Assembly (NCBI RefSeq): GCF_029867415.1
Contig: NW_026705418.1
Location: 636,447-700,446, forward strand
DNA: 64,000 nucleotides
Direction: 5' to 3'
DNA from: Vicia villosa
Lineage: Eukaryota > Streptophyta > Magnoliopsida > Fabales > Fabaceae
Shown here: piece after piece, positions 48,886-60,129 of the stretch
Layout of the letters: each line of letters starts with the position of its first letter
Numbering within the stretch: the first letter of the stretch is position 1
The notes under the pieces: model-generated
Told to the model about the DNA's origin: nothing
Seen by the model: the letters and a program-made list of their open reading frames with translations, nothing else
The model's database searches: none
Translations under genes and position numbers: made by a program

Positions 48886-51338
48886 TGTAACGCCCGGAAA
48901 TTTATTTATTCGCTTAATTTAGACGTTTGTGATGTTTATTGAATTTTTGCGTTTTGAAGCGATTTAGTCGGTATTAGTTCGGGATAGCGGATCGACATTT
49001 AATCGAAAATTTTAATATTTTTAGTATTAGAAATACTAATAAGCTAATATGTAGCGTTTTGGGAATTTTTCGAGTAATTAAGATTAGACCGTAAAAATGA
49101 GTTATTGAGTAATAAGTCGGTATATTAAATAATCAAATTTTGTTTTAATAGAATAAAAAGTGGAATATTATTATAAATAGTATTTTATTTTATTTTTTTG
49201 AGTTAATGAGTTTATTGGGCCTATTTTTGATTTAGTAAAGAATAGAGAAGGGGGTGTTAATTACTAAGCCCAATATTATGATAAAATTAGGTTTTTAGTG
49301 TTAGTAAGAGGAAGAGGAGTGGAGAGAAAACCAGAAAAATAGAAGGCATTTGGAGGAGGCTAGGTCTTGAAGAGGAGAGCAAGCTTAGAGAAATCTCAAT
49401 CCAAGTGGTAGGGTTGTAGAGTTTTCTTCAATCCAAACAAGGTAAGGGTGGGGTTCTCTTCCTATAATGGGGCTTATGAGCAATTGTATGTTGGGGATTT
49501 GGGATTTAGGTTATTGATTTCATCGTGTTAACTTGTTCTGTTCTGGAAATTGGAAAACCCCATTTATAAATTGCTGCTACCTTGAAATTGTTTGTTGCTG
49601 GTAAAGAAAATTGTGACGTCCGACGGTGTGTCATTAAGCCACCATTATGTCCATTCCATGCTACATGAATGGTGATATACTTTTGTTTTAATTCCAGTTC
49701 ATGTTTATATTCTCTTTGTTTTATGTTCTATTTTCTACATGTGCCATTAACTATGCTGATTCATACCCACATTGTTTCTGTTATAACTTTAAGAGAATTA
49801 CTTTATGAATACACATGCATAATAGGCATATATGTCTGGTATGTCACAATGTAAATGACCCATGAATTAGAGATGAATTCTAACTGGAATAGTAGGATAT
49901 AGAGCTTGTAACTCAAAATAGTCCCGTTCGACCGAAATAGCGGAATTAAGCGGTATAATTAGTTGTTCGGAATTTGATGAAAATTTACGAGGTAGCTAAG
50001 TTTAATTAGTAGATTAACGTGGTGGTGTTATTTTGTAGAAATTGTGATATTTACGAATCGACCAAAATTGTATTTGATTTAAATATTCCTTAGAAATAAT
50101 TGTTAGTTTGTGATGGAAATTGACACACATTTTGGTATAGAATATAATGGAATTGAAATTAATATAATATGAATATTAATTGGTTGATTTAATTAATAGT
50201 TAAATTTTTTTATTTTTATAAGCCTATTTAATTGGAATAAACTTGAACTCAGATTAACTATTCAGTTTAGCGGTAAATTACGGTATCTTGTGAATTTGAC
50301 CGTGAATGTGATTGTTGTGAAGATCTTTGTGAATCTTTTGTTAATGGCTTTGTCCGTTGATTTGATGAATTGTCGGAATTGTTCCGTTGTTGTATTATGT
50401 GTGAAGTGTTATTACCTTTAATAATCGGTAATAATTGTGATATGGGCGTGTGCCTTGTGACGAATATTTTGTGAAGTAAATAATGATGATGATGTTTTGT
50501 GATGTTCGGTTCATTGAGTCGCATACATTTGCATATATATTGCGACGGCCTGGATTGGCAAATTAGTGACGAAGGCTTATGCCTTGTGCCTCTGAATTGG
50601 GCAATTGGTGACGGGGGCTGAAGCTCCGATTGGTACCACATGCATGTACATGAGTCATGTCCCATATAGTTCTATGTGATTCATAGCGTGACATTTGTGA
50701 CTTTGTTGTAATTTGTATTTTTGTGACTTATTAAATGATGGGATTATGTGAAGATGTGAATCTGTGACTTAATGATAGAATGACTATATTAATACTTGTG
50801 AATGCGATTAACTGAATATGTCTAATTTCTAATATATAATTTATCATGCGCTCGATTATATGAATTGATATCTCACCCTTTCTTTGTTTTGCCGTTGCCT
50901 TTATATTGGTAACGTGCAGGTGATTCGCATTGAGAGGAGGTTAGCCGAGTTGGTCTTGAGTCATTGTCGCTCTGATACGTAGCACTCGGGGGGACGAATG
51001 CGTTAAATTACTTGCTATTGATTTATCATGTTTTGGCAAATACTTGAGTTATTTATTTGAGATTGCCACTTTAATTGTGTTAATTATTGAATTTAAGATG
51101 CTATGAATCCTTGAACTAATTGTTGAGTTTCCGTTGCACTTCTATGGAAGTTGATTCATGTTAAAGTCTATCATTCGATGTTGTCGGTTCTTCCGTATTT
51201 GGTGAATGCTATGTATCCGCTTTATGCGACGAGGTGATTTGTCTTTGAGAATGAATAAGCGATACCTCAATTGCTTATTTTGTGAATTTGTATACTCTGA
51301 TTTTATTTAAATTTCGTGGGTAGAATTGGGGTGTTACA
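48886..51338 (+). mobile_element. Solo LTR, chromovirus type
   Basis: 2,453 bases, tgtaacgcccgg...ggggtgttaca, with target duplication gtttt at 48881-48885 and 51339-51343. No PBS, PPT or second LTR is inside. A segment ctctgatacgtagcactcgg near 50972 matches (reverse complement) the LTRs at 11780-11800 and 15773-15793, so it is a diverged relative in the opposite orientation. It arose by LTR-LTR recombination. Short open frames inside have no recognisable product. Confidence 0.88.
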
Positions 51339-51343
51339 GTTTT

Positions 51344-52154
51344 TGGTGATCAGGAGCCATGTCTAGATTGTACTTTTATTACTTCATGAAAGCATCAGTC
51401 AGATCTTGGAAGCAATGAATACGATTCCTCTCAAGTCCCATATACCATTTGAGAGAAGCACCAGTCAGACTATCTTGAAAATAGTGAATAAGAAGTTTGT
51501 CGTTCTTGGTATAAGCAGCCATCTTGCGGTAGTACATGGTCAAATGGCTTCTTGGACAAGTGTACCCTTTGTACTTTTAAAACTCAGGAGTTTTAAATTT
51601 GGCAGGTATGACCAAATCTGAAACTAAACACATGTTTTCAGCAGCAACCCCAAAGTAATCACTTCCTTCCATGGCCTTTAGTCTTTTCTCTATGATTTGG
51701 TACTGTTCTTTGACTTCATCAATATCACCAGCTTCTCTTTGACTTTCACTTTGATGATCTGCAGCGTGGTACTCAAAGAGAGGATTTCCATAAGTGGTTT
51801 GGGAAGCAGCGTGCACAATTGGCTGAGACTCAGTCATGATTGGAGCTTGGAATATTGGTCGTGAAGTTTGACCAACCATAGCAGCAGTGGCATGAGGCGG
51901 AGAATAATCCAGAGGTAAACCAAACTCAGGCCAAGTAGTGGCTGGCCTTTGAACTAGAATGGGGTCTTCAACATCGTCGGCGACCTCTTGAATAACTGTC
52001 CTTTGAGGTGGTTCTCCTCTAGAAATCAGAACTTGCAACATCTCAGTGAGCTTGGTCATTCCTGACTTCAAATCCTCAATCTCCATTCTGACTTCAACAT
52101 TGTGTTGCTCTTGGTCTGCCATTCTTCGTCTGACGTTGGCTCTAGTCTCGTACC
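51344..52154 (-). pseudogene. M2 gag, N-terminal fragment
   Basis: Minus frame from 52154: RRRMADQEQHNVEVRMEIE (coiled-coil-like), a proline-rich middle, a GDIDEVKEQYQIIEKRLKAM helix, then after TAA (51577-51579) the capsid-like core LIHYFQDSLTGASLKWYMG of the retrotransposon gag domain. A double stop near 51387 precedes the solo LTR. The start of gag is missing: the frame is cut at 52155 by a plus-strand LTR. Confidence 0.85.
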
Positions 52155-52214
52155 TGTTGCGCCCCAATTTTTGACCTCTGAGATCCCATCATTTTCTAAG
52201 TGTTATGATCATTA
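52155..52214 (+). repeat. 60-bp start of an Ogre-type LTR, truncated
   Basis: tgttgcgccccaatttttga begins at 52155 inside M2 gag and closely resembles the start of the Ogre LTR at 56091. It is cut after 60 bases by the next LTR at 52215. The remainder should lie beyond the right edge. Confidence 0.6.
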
Positions 52215-52780
52215 TTGTTATACCCCAAAATTTGCCCGCGTCTTTTTTTTTTAAAGAGAAGTTACAAGATTTCTGTCTAAAAATTTGGAGTTTTATACAA
52301 TCTTGGATTTTTATTTCATAAATATCCTGATTTTATGAATACTCAATTTTTAGAATTTTTTATACAGTATTTTGGTTCGCTGTTAAATTAATTCTTACAT
52401 AAACGCCAAATATTGTTTATCACTTCATACACTGTTTATTTCAGATTTATTTTCAGATAAATAATGCTGACGCAGTTGGTACAAAATTAAAATTTGCAGG
52501 CGCGGAGTCCGGGTTTCAGATTATACTGGTAACAATTAAATCATTATTGGTTTTATTTCCCACTAATTTTTATTTTTTATACTATATTATTTTTTCAAAA
52601 TCTCTTTCTCTCTTTTCAAATATCTTCCTTTCTTTTCAAATCTCTTTCTTTCAAATCAAATCCTAGCTTTATTCTACACCCCTTTTCTTTTCAAAACCTA
52701 CCATACTTTTTTTCAAATCCTACTACTATTCAAAACGGTAACACTCCATTCCCAACGTCTCTATCTCTCTCTTTTCACTC

Positions 52781-52788
52781 TATAAATA
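52781..52788 (+). promoter_or_regulatory. TATA box upstream of the 55-codon ORF
   Basis: tataaata in a CT-rich context, 101 bases before the ATG at 52889. Position and spacing suit a plant promoter with a short 5' UTR. Confidence 0.55.
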
Positions 52789-52888
52789 CTCCTCATTTTT
52801 TCCATAAATTCTCACATCAAATTTCACTCATCTCCCAAATTTCTCAAACTTCTATCTCATAATTATTTTCTCTTCTTCCCCGGCAAAA

Positions 52889-53056
52889 ATGGCAAAGTGG
52901 ATGGATACGTGTTTTCTTATGGTCATCACTGTTTTGGTGGTGATCATGTCCTTTTTCTGTCTGCATAGTCCTGAAAAATGCAGACCTGCGTTGCTTACAC
53001 TCCCGATCATCTATATGTTGCTATTTATAGCATGGGTTTTTAATCGTCATTTTTAA
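52889..53056 (+). CDS. 55-aa small membrane-peptide ORF within an LTR
   Basis: MAKWMDTCFLMVITVLVVIM opens a 55-codon frame ending TAA at 53054-53056. Two hydrophobic stretches, residues about 8-25 and 37-51, flank a short polar loop with SPEKCR. The C-terminus is basic (NRHF). It looks like a two-span membrane peptide. The start is supported by aaaaATGgc context and a TATA box 101 bases upstream. I do not recognise a family. It may be an LTR-encoded peptide, a captured small gene or chance. The product and its expression are unknown. Confidence 0.4.
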   Translation: MAKWMDTCFLMVITVLVVIMSFFCLHSPEKCRPALLTLPIIYMLLFIAWVFNRHF

Positions 53057-54678
53057 AGTTTGTCGTATCTTTTGTTCTCAAATAATGTACCGTTTGTTTG
53101 TCGTACTGTTCATTATGTTATGTAATATTTGTACTGTCAGTATTAAATGTCGTACTATCTGTCGTACTGTAGTTCAATTATCCAGATAATATTTTGTGTG
53201 TTTTCTGCCAGTTAAGTATTTATTTTTTCTGTGCATTAAATATTTTTTAAGGTTAGTATCGGTAATTTCGTTCGCGTACAGTATATTTTATTTATTTATT
53301 ATGTTTGTGCTTTTCGAACAAACCATGTAAATAATTTTTCACCATTAACACAACAAAAACAAAAAAAAAGAAAAAATTAACTTTAACTGTTGAATTTTCA
53401 CTTTAACTGTTACGTTAATACCCGGACAACCAGTTACCAGTCAAACCCGCTATCAGCACAATTCTCCGTGTTTGTACCATCAGTCAAATCAATCTTTCGC
53501 ACTTCAAATTTCCAAGATTTTTGTTCTAGAAGTCTTATGATAATCACGTGATCAACAAAGACTCAACACTGCATAAAAATCAGGTACGCCTAACTGTCTC
53601 CTACACAAACAGTCCCTAACTAGGGTTTTTATTTTTTTTCAGGAGAACGAGTTTTTGAGACCTCAAATGGATTTCATGGATCTCCATACGTCTCAAACTA
53701 CCACCAGGCAAATTTTCAAACTTCGATTCGCTCAGACGCACAGTCAACAGCTCAAACAGTCAACAGACGACCAGTTTGACCAAAAAGTCAACAGACAGTC
53801 AAAAATGCAATTTTTTGTCAACATCCATATTTTGTCAAAAGATTCATCATGTGATCAATGGTTGATCATAATTCATCAAGAAAAGTTCAGAAATCGACAA
53901 AACTCAAAATTGCAAAATTAGAGTTTTTTACCTAAAAGTCAACTGAACTTTGACCGACCATAACTCTCTCATAATTTATCAGAAAAATTCCAACCAAATA
54001 TCATTCTCAAGGAAATTCAATTCTCTACAACTTTGATGTTGGGACCAAGGTCAAGAAATGCTTCCGCCTAAGAGATATAAGCCAAAACATTACAGGTCAT
54101 TTTCAAAGTCAACAAAAAGCAGTTTTTTGTCAAAGCCCATATCATCAAGATAACTTCTCCAAATGCAAAAACGCTTCCAAAGTGGCTTGTAGAGGACATC
54201 TTGGGCTTTCCAAAAAGTACAAGAACACTTTCATAGGATCAAAATTGAGGGAGATATGCCTTGATGAAGTTGACCTTTTTTGGGAAAATGCATAAAACAA
54301 GTAATGCCCAAAACTTGATTCTTTTTCAAAAAGGCCAATTCTTTTGTGATTCAATCTTGATTACCATATGTCTAAAGGGCATCCACGACCTATCCATGAT
54401 TCATGACACTTTTATTTCATTTTAATTAAATTTTATTCATTTAAAGTTTAATTAAAGTGAGATAATTCAAAGATATTATCCAAGATGCTCATGTGGAGCA
54501 AGCAATGACCATTCAAGATGCTTAAATATATTATTGCAAGATTGAAGAGAATAATACTTGAGTGTTTTAACCATGGCTAAGAAATGCACTCATTGAAAAT
54601 ATTCCATTATCATATTTTTTCCACAAAATCAATCATGAAAATTCCAACTTGCAAGGGTTCAAGATCAAATCATTTGCC

Positions 54679-54687
54679 TATAAATAG
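54679..54687 (+). promoter_or_regulatory. Main TATA box of the LTR fragment
   Basis: tataaatag followed by a purine-rich aaggagaggaaaaaaa leader, as in other Ogre LTRs. Confidence 0.6.
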
Positions 54688-55689
54688 AGCTTCATTTTCT
54701 TCATTCAAGGAGAGGAAAAAAAAGGGGGAGAAACACAAAGAACAACAACAATCACCACAAAGTCATAGTTTAAGTTTATATTTTTTGCAAAAGTTTCAAG
54801 AAACTTGTAAAAATCAAGGCTCATTCAAATAGCCACTTTCAATCAATTTCAATCACTCTATTCCACTCTTGGGACATCATAGAGTAAGTACAATGTAATT
54901 TTTAATATGTAGTAGTGTTAGGAGTTCATGAATTAAAAACTCCATATTTATGCATATTTTCAATTTCTCAAAAAAAATGTTTTAATTTTAGTTTTAAGTT
55001 GATAAAATGTTTATTTAATTTTTAACATAAAAATATTTTATTTCTTTTCATAATTAATTTATTTTGCTTAATTAATTAGTAATTATGTAAATATTACTTT
55101 TTTTAATTATTTTCAACCAATCAAAAAACTCCAAAAATATTTTCCTTTTAGATTTAGGTTTAGATTTTTTTATAATCTAATTTTTGACATATAAAATATT
55201 ATTTTTCTTGTTAAGTTTAATTATTTGTATAATTATTTGTTTAATTAGTTTGTTAATTAACTTAAAATCAATTCCAAAAAAAAAATCACAAAAAAAAAAT
55301 TGAATTAAGTTTAATTTGTTTTATATTTATTTTTGTATATTATTTGATATTATTTCTTATCTTTTTCTTTGTTCCGAATTGGAATAAAAGATCAAATATG
55401 GTAGAGATTGTATGCAGTTGATTTAAGACTTTTGGAAATTTATCGTGTAGTCGCTATGATTCTATCAAGCTTCTGATAAATTTTCATTAACTTTAAGTCC
55501 GAGATCATCATTCACTCACCATCGATCTTCACTAACATCGTGGATATACTTGACTAGCTTCAAGATGATTCGCGTGCTAACATACTAACAATTAACTTTA
55601 AATTCCGCATTTTATTATATTGTTCTTTATATTTCTTGCTTTATACTTTATTTTATCATTCATCATATTTATGTTTATGTTATTTTCTC

Positions 55690-56088
55690 TTTGTCCATTT
55701 GGACATATTATTTATGTTTCTGTCATTTTTTCTTTGTCCATTTGGACATATTATTTATGTTTCTGTCATTTTTTCTTTGTCCATTTGGACATATTATTTA
55801 TATTTCTGCTATTTTTTCTTTGTCCATTTGGACATATTATTTATATTTCTGCTATTTTTTCTTTGTCCATTTGGACGTATTATTTATGTTTCCGCTATTT
55901 TTCTTTGTCCATTTGGACATATTATTTATGTTTCCGCTATTTTCTCTTTGTCCATTTGGACATATTATTTATGTTTCCGCTATTTTTCTTTGTCCATTTG
56001 GACATATTATTTATGCTTCCGCTATTTTTTCTTTGTCCATTTGGGCGAATTGTTTATGTTTCCGTCATCTTCCTTTTGTCCACTTGGA
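55690..56088 (+). repeat. 43-bp palindromic tandem repeat
   Basis: About nine copies of a unit containing tgtccatttggaca (6-bp perfect arms, 2-base loop) and ttatttatgtttc. Unit starts are at about 55692, 55735, 55778 and 55821. Because 43 is not a multiple of 3, all three plus frames stay open and give look-alike proteins; none is real. Confidence 0.92.
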
Positions 56089-57346
56089 CCTGTCATACCC
56101 TAATTTTTGACCCCCCCTGAGATGTCACATCATTGACGTCAATTTCAAAAATGTTTCTTGATCGGTTTGGAAGCCGTGACCAAGATTTCATTCATTCGCT
56201 CATTCTTTGCAAAATAATTCATGCTCATGGAGGTTTTCAATTTAAATGCGCCTTTTCCATTTTGTGCGATTCAAGAGGATTGTTTGAAATTTATTTCGTG
56301 ACTTTTTGGCCTATGGATTCATCATAATGAAGAAAATTGGCTCATGTGAATTATTTGGAATTTGAAACAAATTCAAGATCATTCATGGGAAGTTCATCGC
56401 AGTTGCAAGAAAAATATCTTTTTAGCACATTTGTTGAAAAGATTATTTCAAGTGATTATTCAAGATCATTTATTCAAGGCCATCGAATGTTGGATTCAAA
56501 TTCAAAACATTTTTCAAGTTCGTGATACAAGAATATATTTCAAGACTAAAAGCTTCATGCTACTTGAAGGATTTCCCATCATTTTCTATATCAAAGGGAA
56601 TTGAATTTCTAAATTCAAAGTTTATTCAAGAACATTCAAATTTCATGTTTCATACACAATTTCATGCAAGATTTTAAAGGAAGATCCAAAAGTGGATTTC
56701 TTTTGCATGAACCAAGTTCTAAATCCCAAATGAATTACAAGATACAACATTCAAATTCTACACAATTTTTCAAGAAATGCATGAACCAAAATTACATTGA
56801 TATTAAGTTCAAGAATTACAACAAAAGAAAAATACAAAGTTTTCTTAAATTTATTCTTCAATCTCCAAGCTTCCATTCTTCAAGACCAAGTTTCTTTATT
56901 CTTCCTTCAAAAATCCTCATGCAACATGAAAAAGAAACAAAAAGGGTGGAATTAGCAAAAGTCTCACAAAAATAATTCAAGGGGGCCCAAAAGCCCAAAT
57001 CAAAGTCAAAAAGTCAAAAGTCAAAGAAAGTCAAAGGGATTATATTATGTCATAAGTGCTATACTTAGAGACTACCAATTTCATGACATGAAGACAAGAC
57101 TATGTCGTGGAACTTTCACTTGCAAGAGATGTGCATAATATATTCTATCCCATGTGCATAATATTCTATCCCATGTGCATTTTCTTGTGGAGCTTTGCCA
57201 TTAAGCAAACTTAGCATGTAAGAAATTTTGCAATGATTATTTTGGGAAAGAATATTCTTTGTAATGATGACAACTTAACAACTAAGTGAGCTTAAAGACT
57301 AAGCTTAGTTGCCAAAATGACCAAAATTGTCCCTCATTTGTTCCTC

Positions 57347-57355
57347 TATAAATAG
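57347..57355 (+). promoter_or_regulatory. TATA box of the Ogre LTR
   Basis: tataaatag inside a perfect inverted repeat cctcta-taaa-tagagg, then a purine-rich leader from about 57356. Likely RNA start near 57380. Confidence 0.6.
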
Positions 57356-58489
57356 AGGAGAGGCAAGAAAATATAGAAAAAAAAGAAGAAAAAAGAGAGG
57401 GGGAGAACACAGAAAAATAGTCTGTAACTTCTAAGTTACATTCTGCAGAAAGTTACAAAAAGGAAGAGGGAGAAGAGAAGCCTTCGTACCTCTCTTGCTT
57501 GCTAGCAGCCTTCAACAATGGATCTAATCTTTGAGCCTCCATAGATGACTCTTCAACATCCTCTCCGCAGGTAAGTATTTCTTCCTTCACTCTCAATATT
57601 TCCATTAACCATTGTTGTACCTGCAGCAAGTCAAAAATTCAGCAGCAAACAACAATTCGAAAGCGGTTCTGAAAGCAGTAGCATAGCAACAATATATTCA
57701 ACAGTTTGAAAACACACCAAAGCAACAGAATTCTTGCTTTCTCTCTTCTTTCTTCATACTTAAGGTTTTCAAAGGTTCTTTGGCAAGAAGACTCGAATTC
57801 TTCAAACCAGAGCTCTTCCTTTGGAATTAAGTATTCAAACACCTTAGGGGAGTCATTTAGAGGTGATCCAAACCTCTGAAACATTTCTGGGCGTGGAGAA
57901 TCATCATTTTCACCTCTCACATGGAGCTGTTGCAGTTGGGGTCGAGCAAGAAGTTCTGGGAAATTTCAATCCAAGCCAGGCATCCCAACACCTTTCAAAG
58001 GAGTCATTAAAGCTATCTGGATCGTTACAACAGCTCTGTAACACCTTTTGATCAGAGCCAAATCTCCATTTTTAAGGTAAGTCTCAAGAACTTCAAACTC
58101 TATAATTCACGCATGATAAATTAGAAATGAAGTTACCAATTGGTTTCTGCACCTTTAAGGATCATTAGCCCTCAATCAATTGCATCATATCATGCATATA
58201 GAGTATTTCATGTTAAATTTCAATTTTAGGGTTCTTAGTGTTCATGCGTGCGAATTTTGAGTTACACTGAAAATAAATGAAATTAAAGGATACCATCATG
58301 ATCCTCGTTCAAAAACGAGCAAAATCCATGTTTACATCTTTAAGTTTGGTTGAGAAACGAAGGAGATAGCAAAATTTCAAATCTTGAAGCTTGAGGTTGA
58401 AGATGAAGATGGTGGCGCCATTTTTTGAATTTCCCAGAATTGAGTTTATCTTATTTTGAATGATAGCTGTGTCATATACGAATGAATGG

Positions 58490-58715
58490 TAGTGTCCCAG
58501 TGGTTACAGCGCGCGTCCAAAAGCCTTGCCTTGCCTTAGGTCTGGGGTTCGATCCCCCCCTCAGACCTTTTGTTCAATTATTTTATTTTTTAGCTCATTC
58601 ATTGCTTTGTTCTACATATAATCATATGGGCTCCCTTCTTAAACAAGCCACGCGCGTGGCCCAGTTGGTATTTGTTTTGTTTGGTAATCTGTAGGGCGTG
58701 GGTTCAAGCCTTGAA
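58490..58715 (+). other. Two tRNA-like A/B-box modules in the Ogre LTR
   Basis: Module 1: gtcccagtggttacagcgc (58494 on) and ggttcgatccc (58547-58557). Module 2: tggcccagttggta (58657-58670) and gggttcaagcc (58700-58710). The spacing of A and B boxes is tRNA-like, but arms do not fold into a complete cloverleaf by eye. Probably SINE-type or tRNA relics. Confidence 0.5.
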
Positions 58716-59317
58716 GGAGACAAACCCAATTTTTTACCACTATTTTCCTTTGTTTTATTCACAAACTTCACATAATTATTTAACCTATCAAACTAATCCA
58801 TTTTCACTTCATTTTTCACACACTTGTTATTTAATATACCTATTTTATAAATGATAAAAAAATCATAAAAATATTATTTATTTCATGTATTTTTATTAGG
58901 TTTAAAATAGTATGTTTTAAGTGTTTTCTTAAATACTTTAAATATACATTTTTATTTTGTTTTGACCTAATTATTCTTGTGAATAACTTTATGATAAAAC
59001 CCTAATCATTTAGGTCTTAATTAGGTATAGATTTTATCTTTACCTTGATTAAGTTGACTTTTGTCAATTTGCAAAACTGTTTTCAATCTCCGATCAAACA
59101 GACGATTAAGGTTTTCAAACAACAAAACCTTATATCATTTCAATCTTTTTTTTCAACTGTTTCTCATAAAAAGTAAATCATTTTCAAGTGGGCCTCTAAT
59201 AGAGTGTAAGTCCCAACACCTTCTTCTCTTCTTAGCTTGTTTTCAAAACTGTATTTTCAAAACTGTATTTTCAAAATCTTCTTTCTGTTTTCAAAACATT
59301 CTTCTGGTATTTGAAGG

Positions 59318-59790
59318 GCATTATTCCCGGTGAAACTCTTCAGATACCTATGTGACCTTTGTCCATCTTCACTTCTTCTGTTTTCAAAACCCTTTACTGT
59401 TTATCATATATATTCAACTGTTATCCATCAATTGCTGGTAAGGCTTTGTACATACTTCTTCAAAGGCCTCCACTCCATCCAGGTTAGGCTTTACAAGCTT
59501 TCAATTTACAGTCTTTGTTTAAATTACTGTCAAATATAAATTGTGCATATATTTGTTTAGAACTACGTTTGAGTGTAAACCCTAGGACAGTTAAACTATA
59601 TATATATTATAGGAATATGACCTAGGATTGAGAATGTCTTCCCGGTGAAGGCTCTTTCCTAATTAGAAATCTGTAGTTCAAACCCCCAAGATGAATTATT
59701 CCCGGTGAAACATCTTGGCAAAAACCTTAGAATCCAAAAAAAATAGGACACATCCACCCAAGAGGAATTATTCCCGGTGAAACCTCTTAC
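59318..59790 (+). repeat. Dispersed attattcccggtgaaac boxes
   Basis: Copies at about 59319, 59638, 59694 and 59767, each followed by ctctt or atctt. A further cttcccggtgaag lies in the leader at about 62160. The spacing is irregular, so they are not a simple tandem array. Confidence 0.7.
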
Positions 59791-60129
59791 CCATTTGCTT
59801 AGAGCCAAAATAAGTTCAAAACTACATAGCTTTCTCTTGTGCTATAACAAGGACCCTCGATGACCCTCGATTAGCCTCCTCTTGGGCTTTGTACAAGGAC
59901 CCACAGGCTTCTTAAAAGCATTTCCAGCTTCCTCTTGAGCTTGTATACAAGGACCCACCAGGTTTCTTATAAACATAGGAACAGGTCTTTAGTCACCTTT
60001 TAACATACCCTGGTGAGTTTCTTCCAATTTAAACCAGACTTTAAACAAGCTAAGTTTGTCTCAATTTTACATTGAGTACACCTTTTGGAATGAGAGACAT
60101 GGACAGTCTCTGTCACCCTTATCTTCATC

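Larger units (their letters stand above)
4535..52154 (-). mobile_element. Non-autonomous, gag-only Tat/Ogre-type element (M2), heavily nested
   Basis: Pieces in minus orientation, from right to left: gag (52154-51344, 48885-48793, 34274-33541), noncoding 3' region (33540-30819 and 19581-19446), PPT AGGGGCATC abutting the LTR start TGTCGCACCCC at 19445, then the 3' LTR (19445-18255 and about 6302-4535, ending CGCTACA). No protease, RT or integrase lies between gag and the 3' noncoding part, so pol was lost. Five later insertions break it (6303-18254, 18786-19183, 19582-30813, 34275-48787, 48886-51338). The 5' LTR must lie beyond the right edge. Joining the two LTR pieces is inference from matching orientation and LTR-end motifs. 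Confidence 0.7.
52215..56090 (+). repeat. Ogre/Tat LTR fragment, cut by the Ogre at 56091
   Basis: Begins tgttataccccaaaatttg. From about 53600 to 54260 it is clearly related to the E LTR (agggtttt, cctcaaatggat, gtcaacatc, gattctctacaacttt). Two TATA boxes occur: 52781 and 54679. The piece lacks the conserved hairpins found at LTR 3' ends, as expected for a 5' fragment. It ends in a 43-bp tandem array where the next element inserted. The section 52215-53590 has no counterpart in E. Confidence 0.7.

Noticed and set aside
55620..56120. Three long overlapping plus-strand frames (139-166 codons) with repeated hydrophobic CPFGHIIY-like text
   Set aside because: They are the same 43-bp tandem repeat read in three frames; 43 is not divisible by 3, so each frame cycles through all readings. 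No start context or conservation.
57639..57920. 93-codon minus-strand frame
   Set aside because: Lies in the Ogre LTR, antisense to its leader, with no domain or upstream promoter.
58490..58715. Functional tRNA genes
   Set aside because: A and B boxes are present, but acceptor and anticodon arms do not pair by eye, and no Pol III terminator follows closely.
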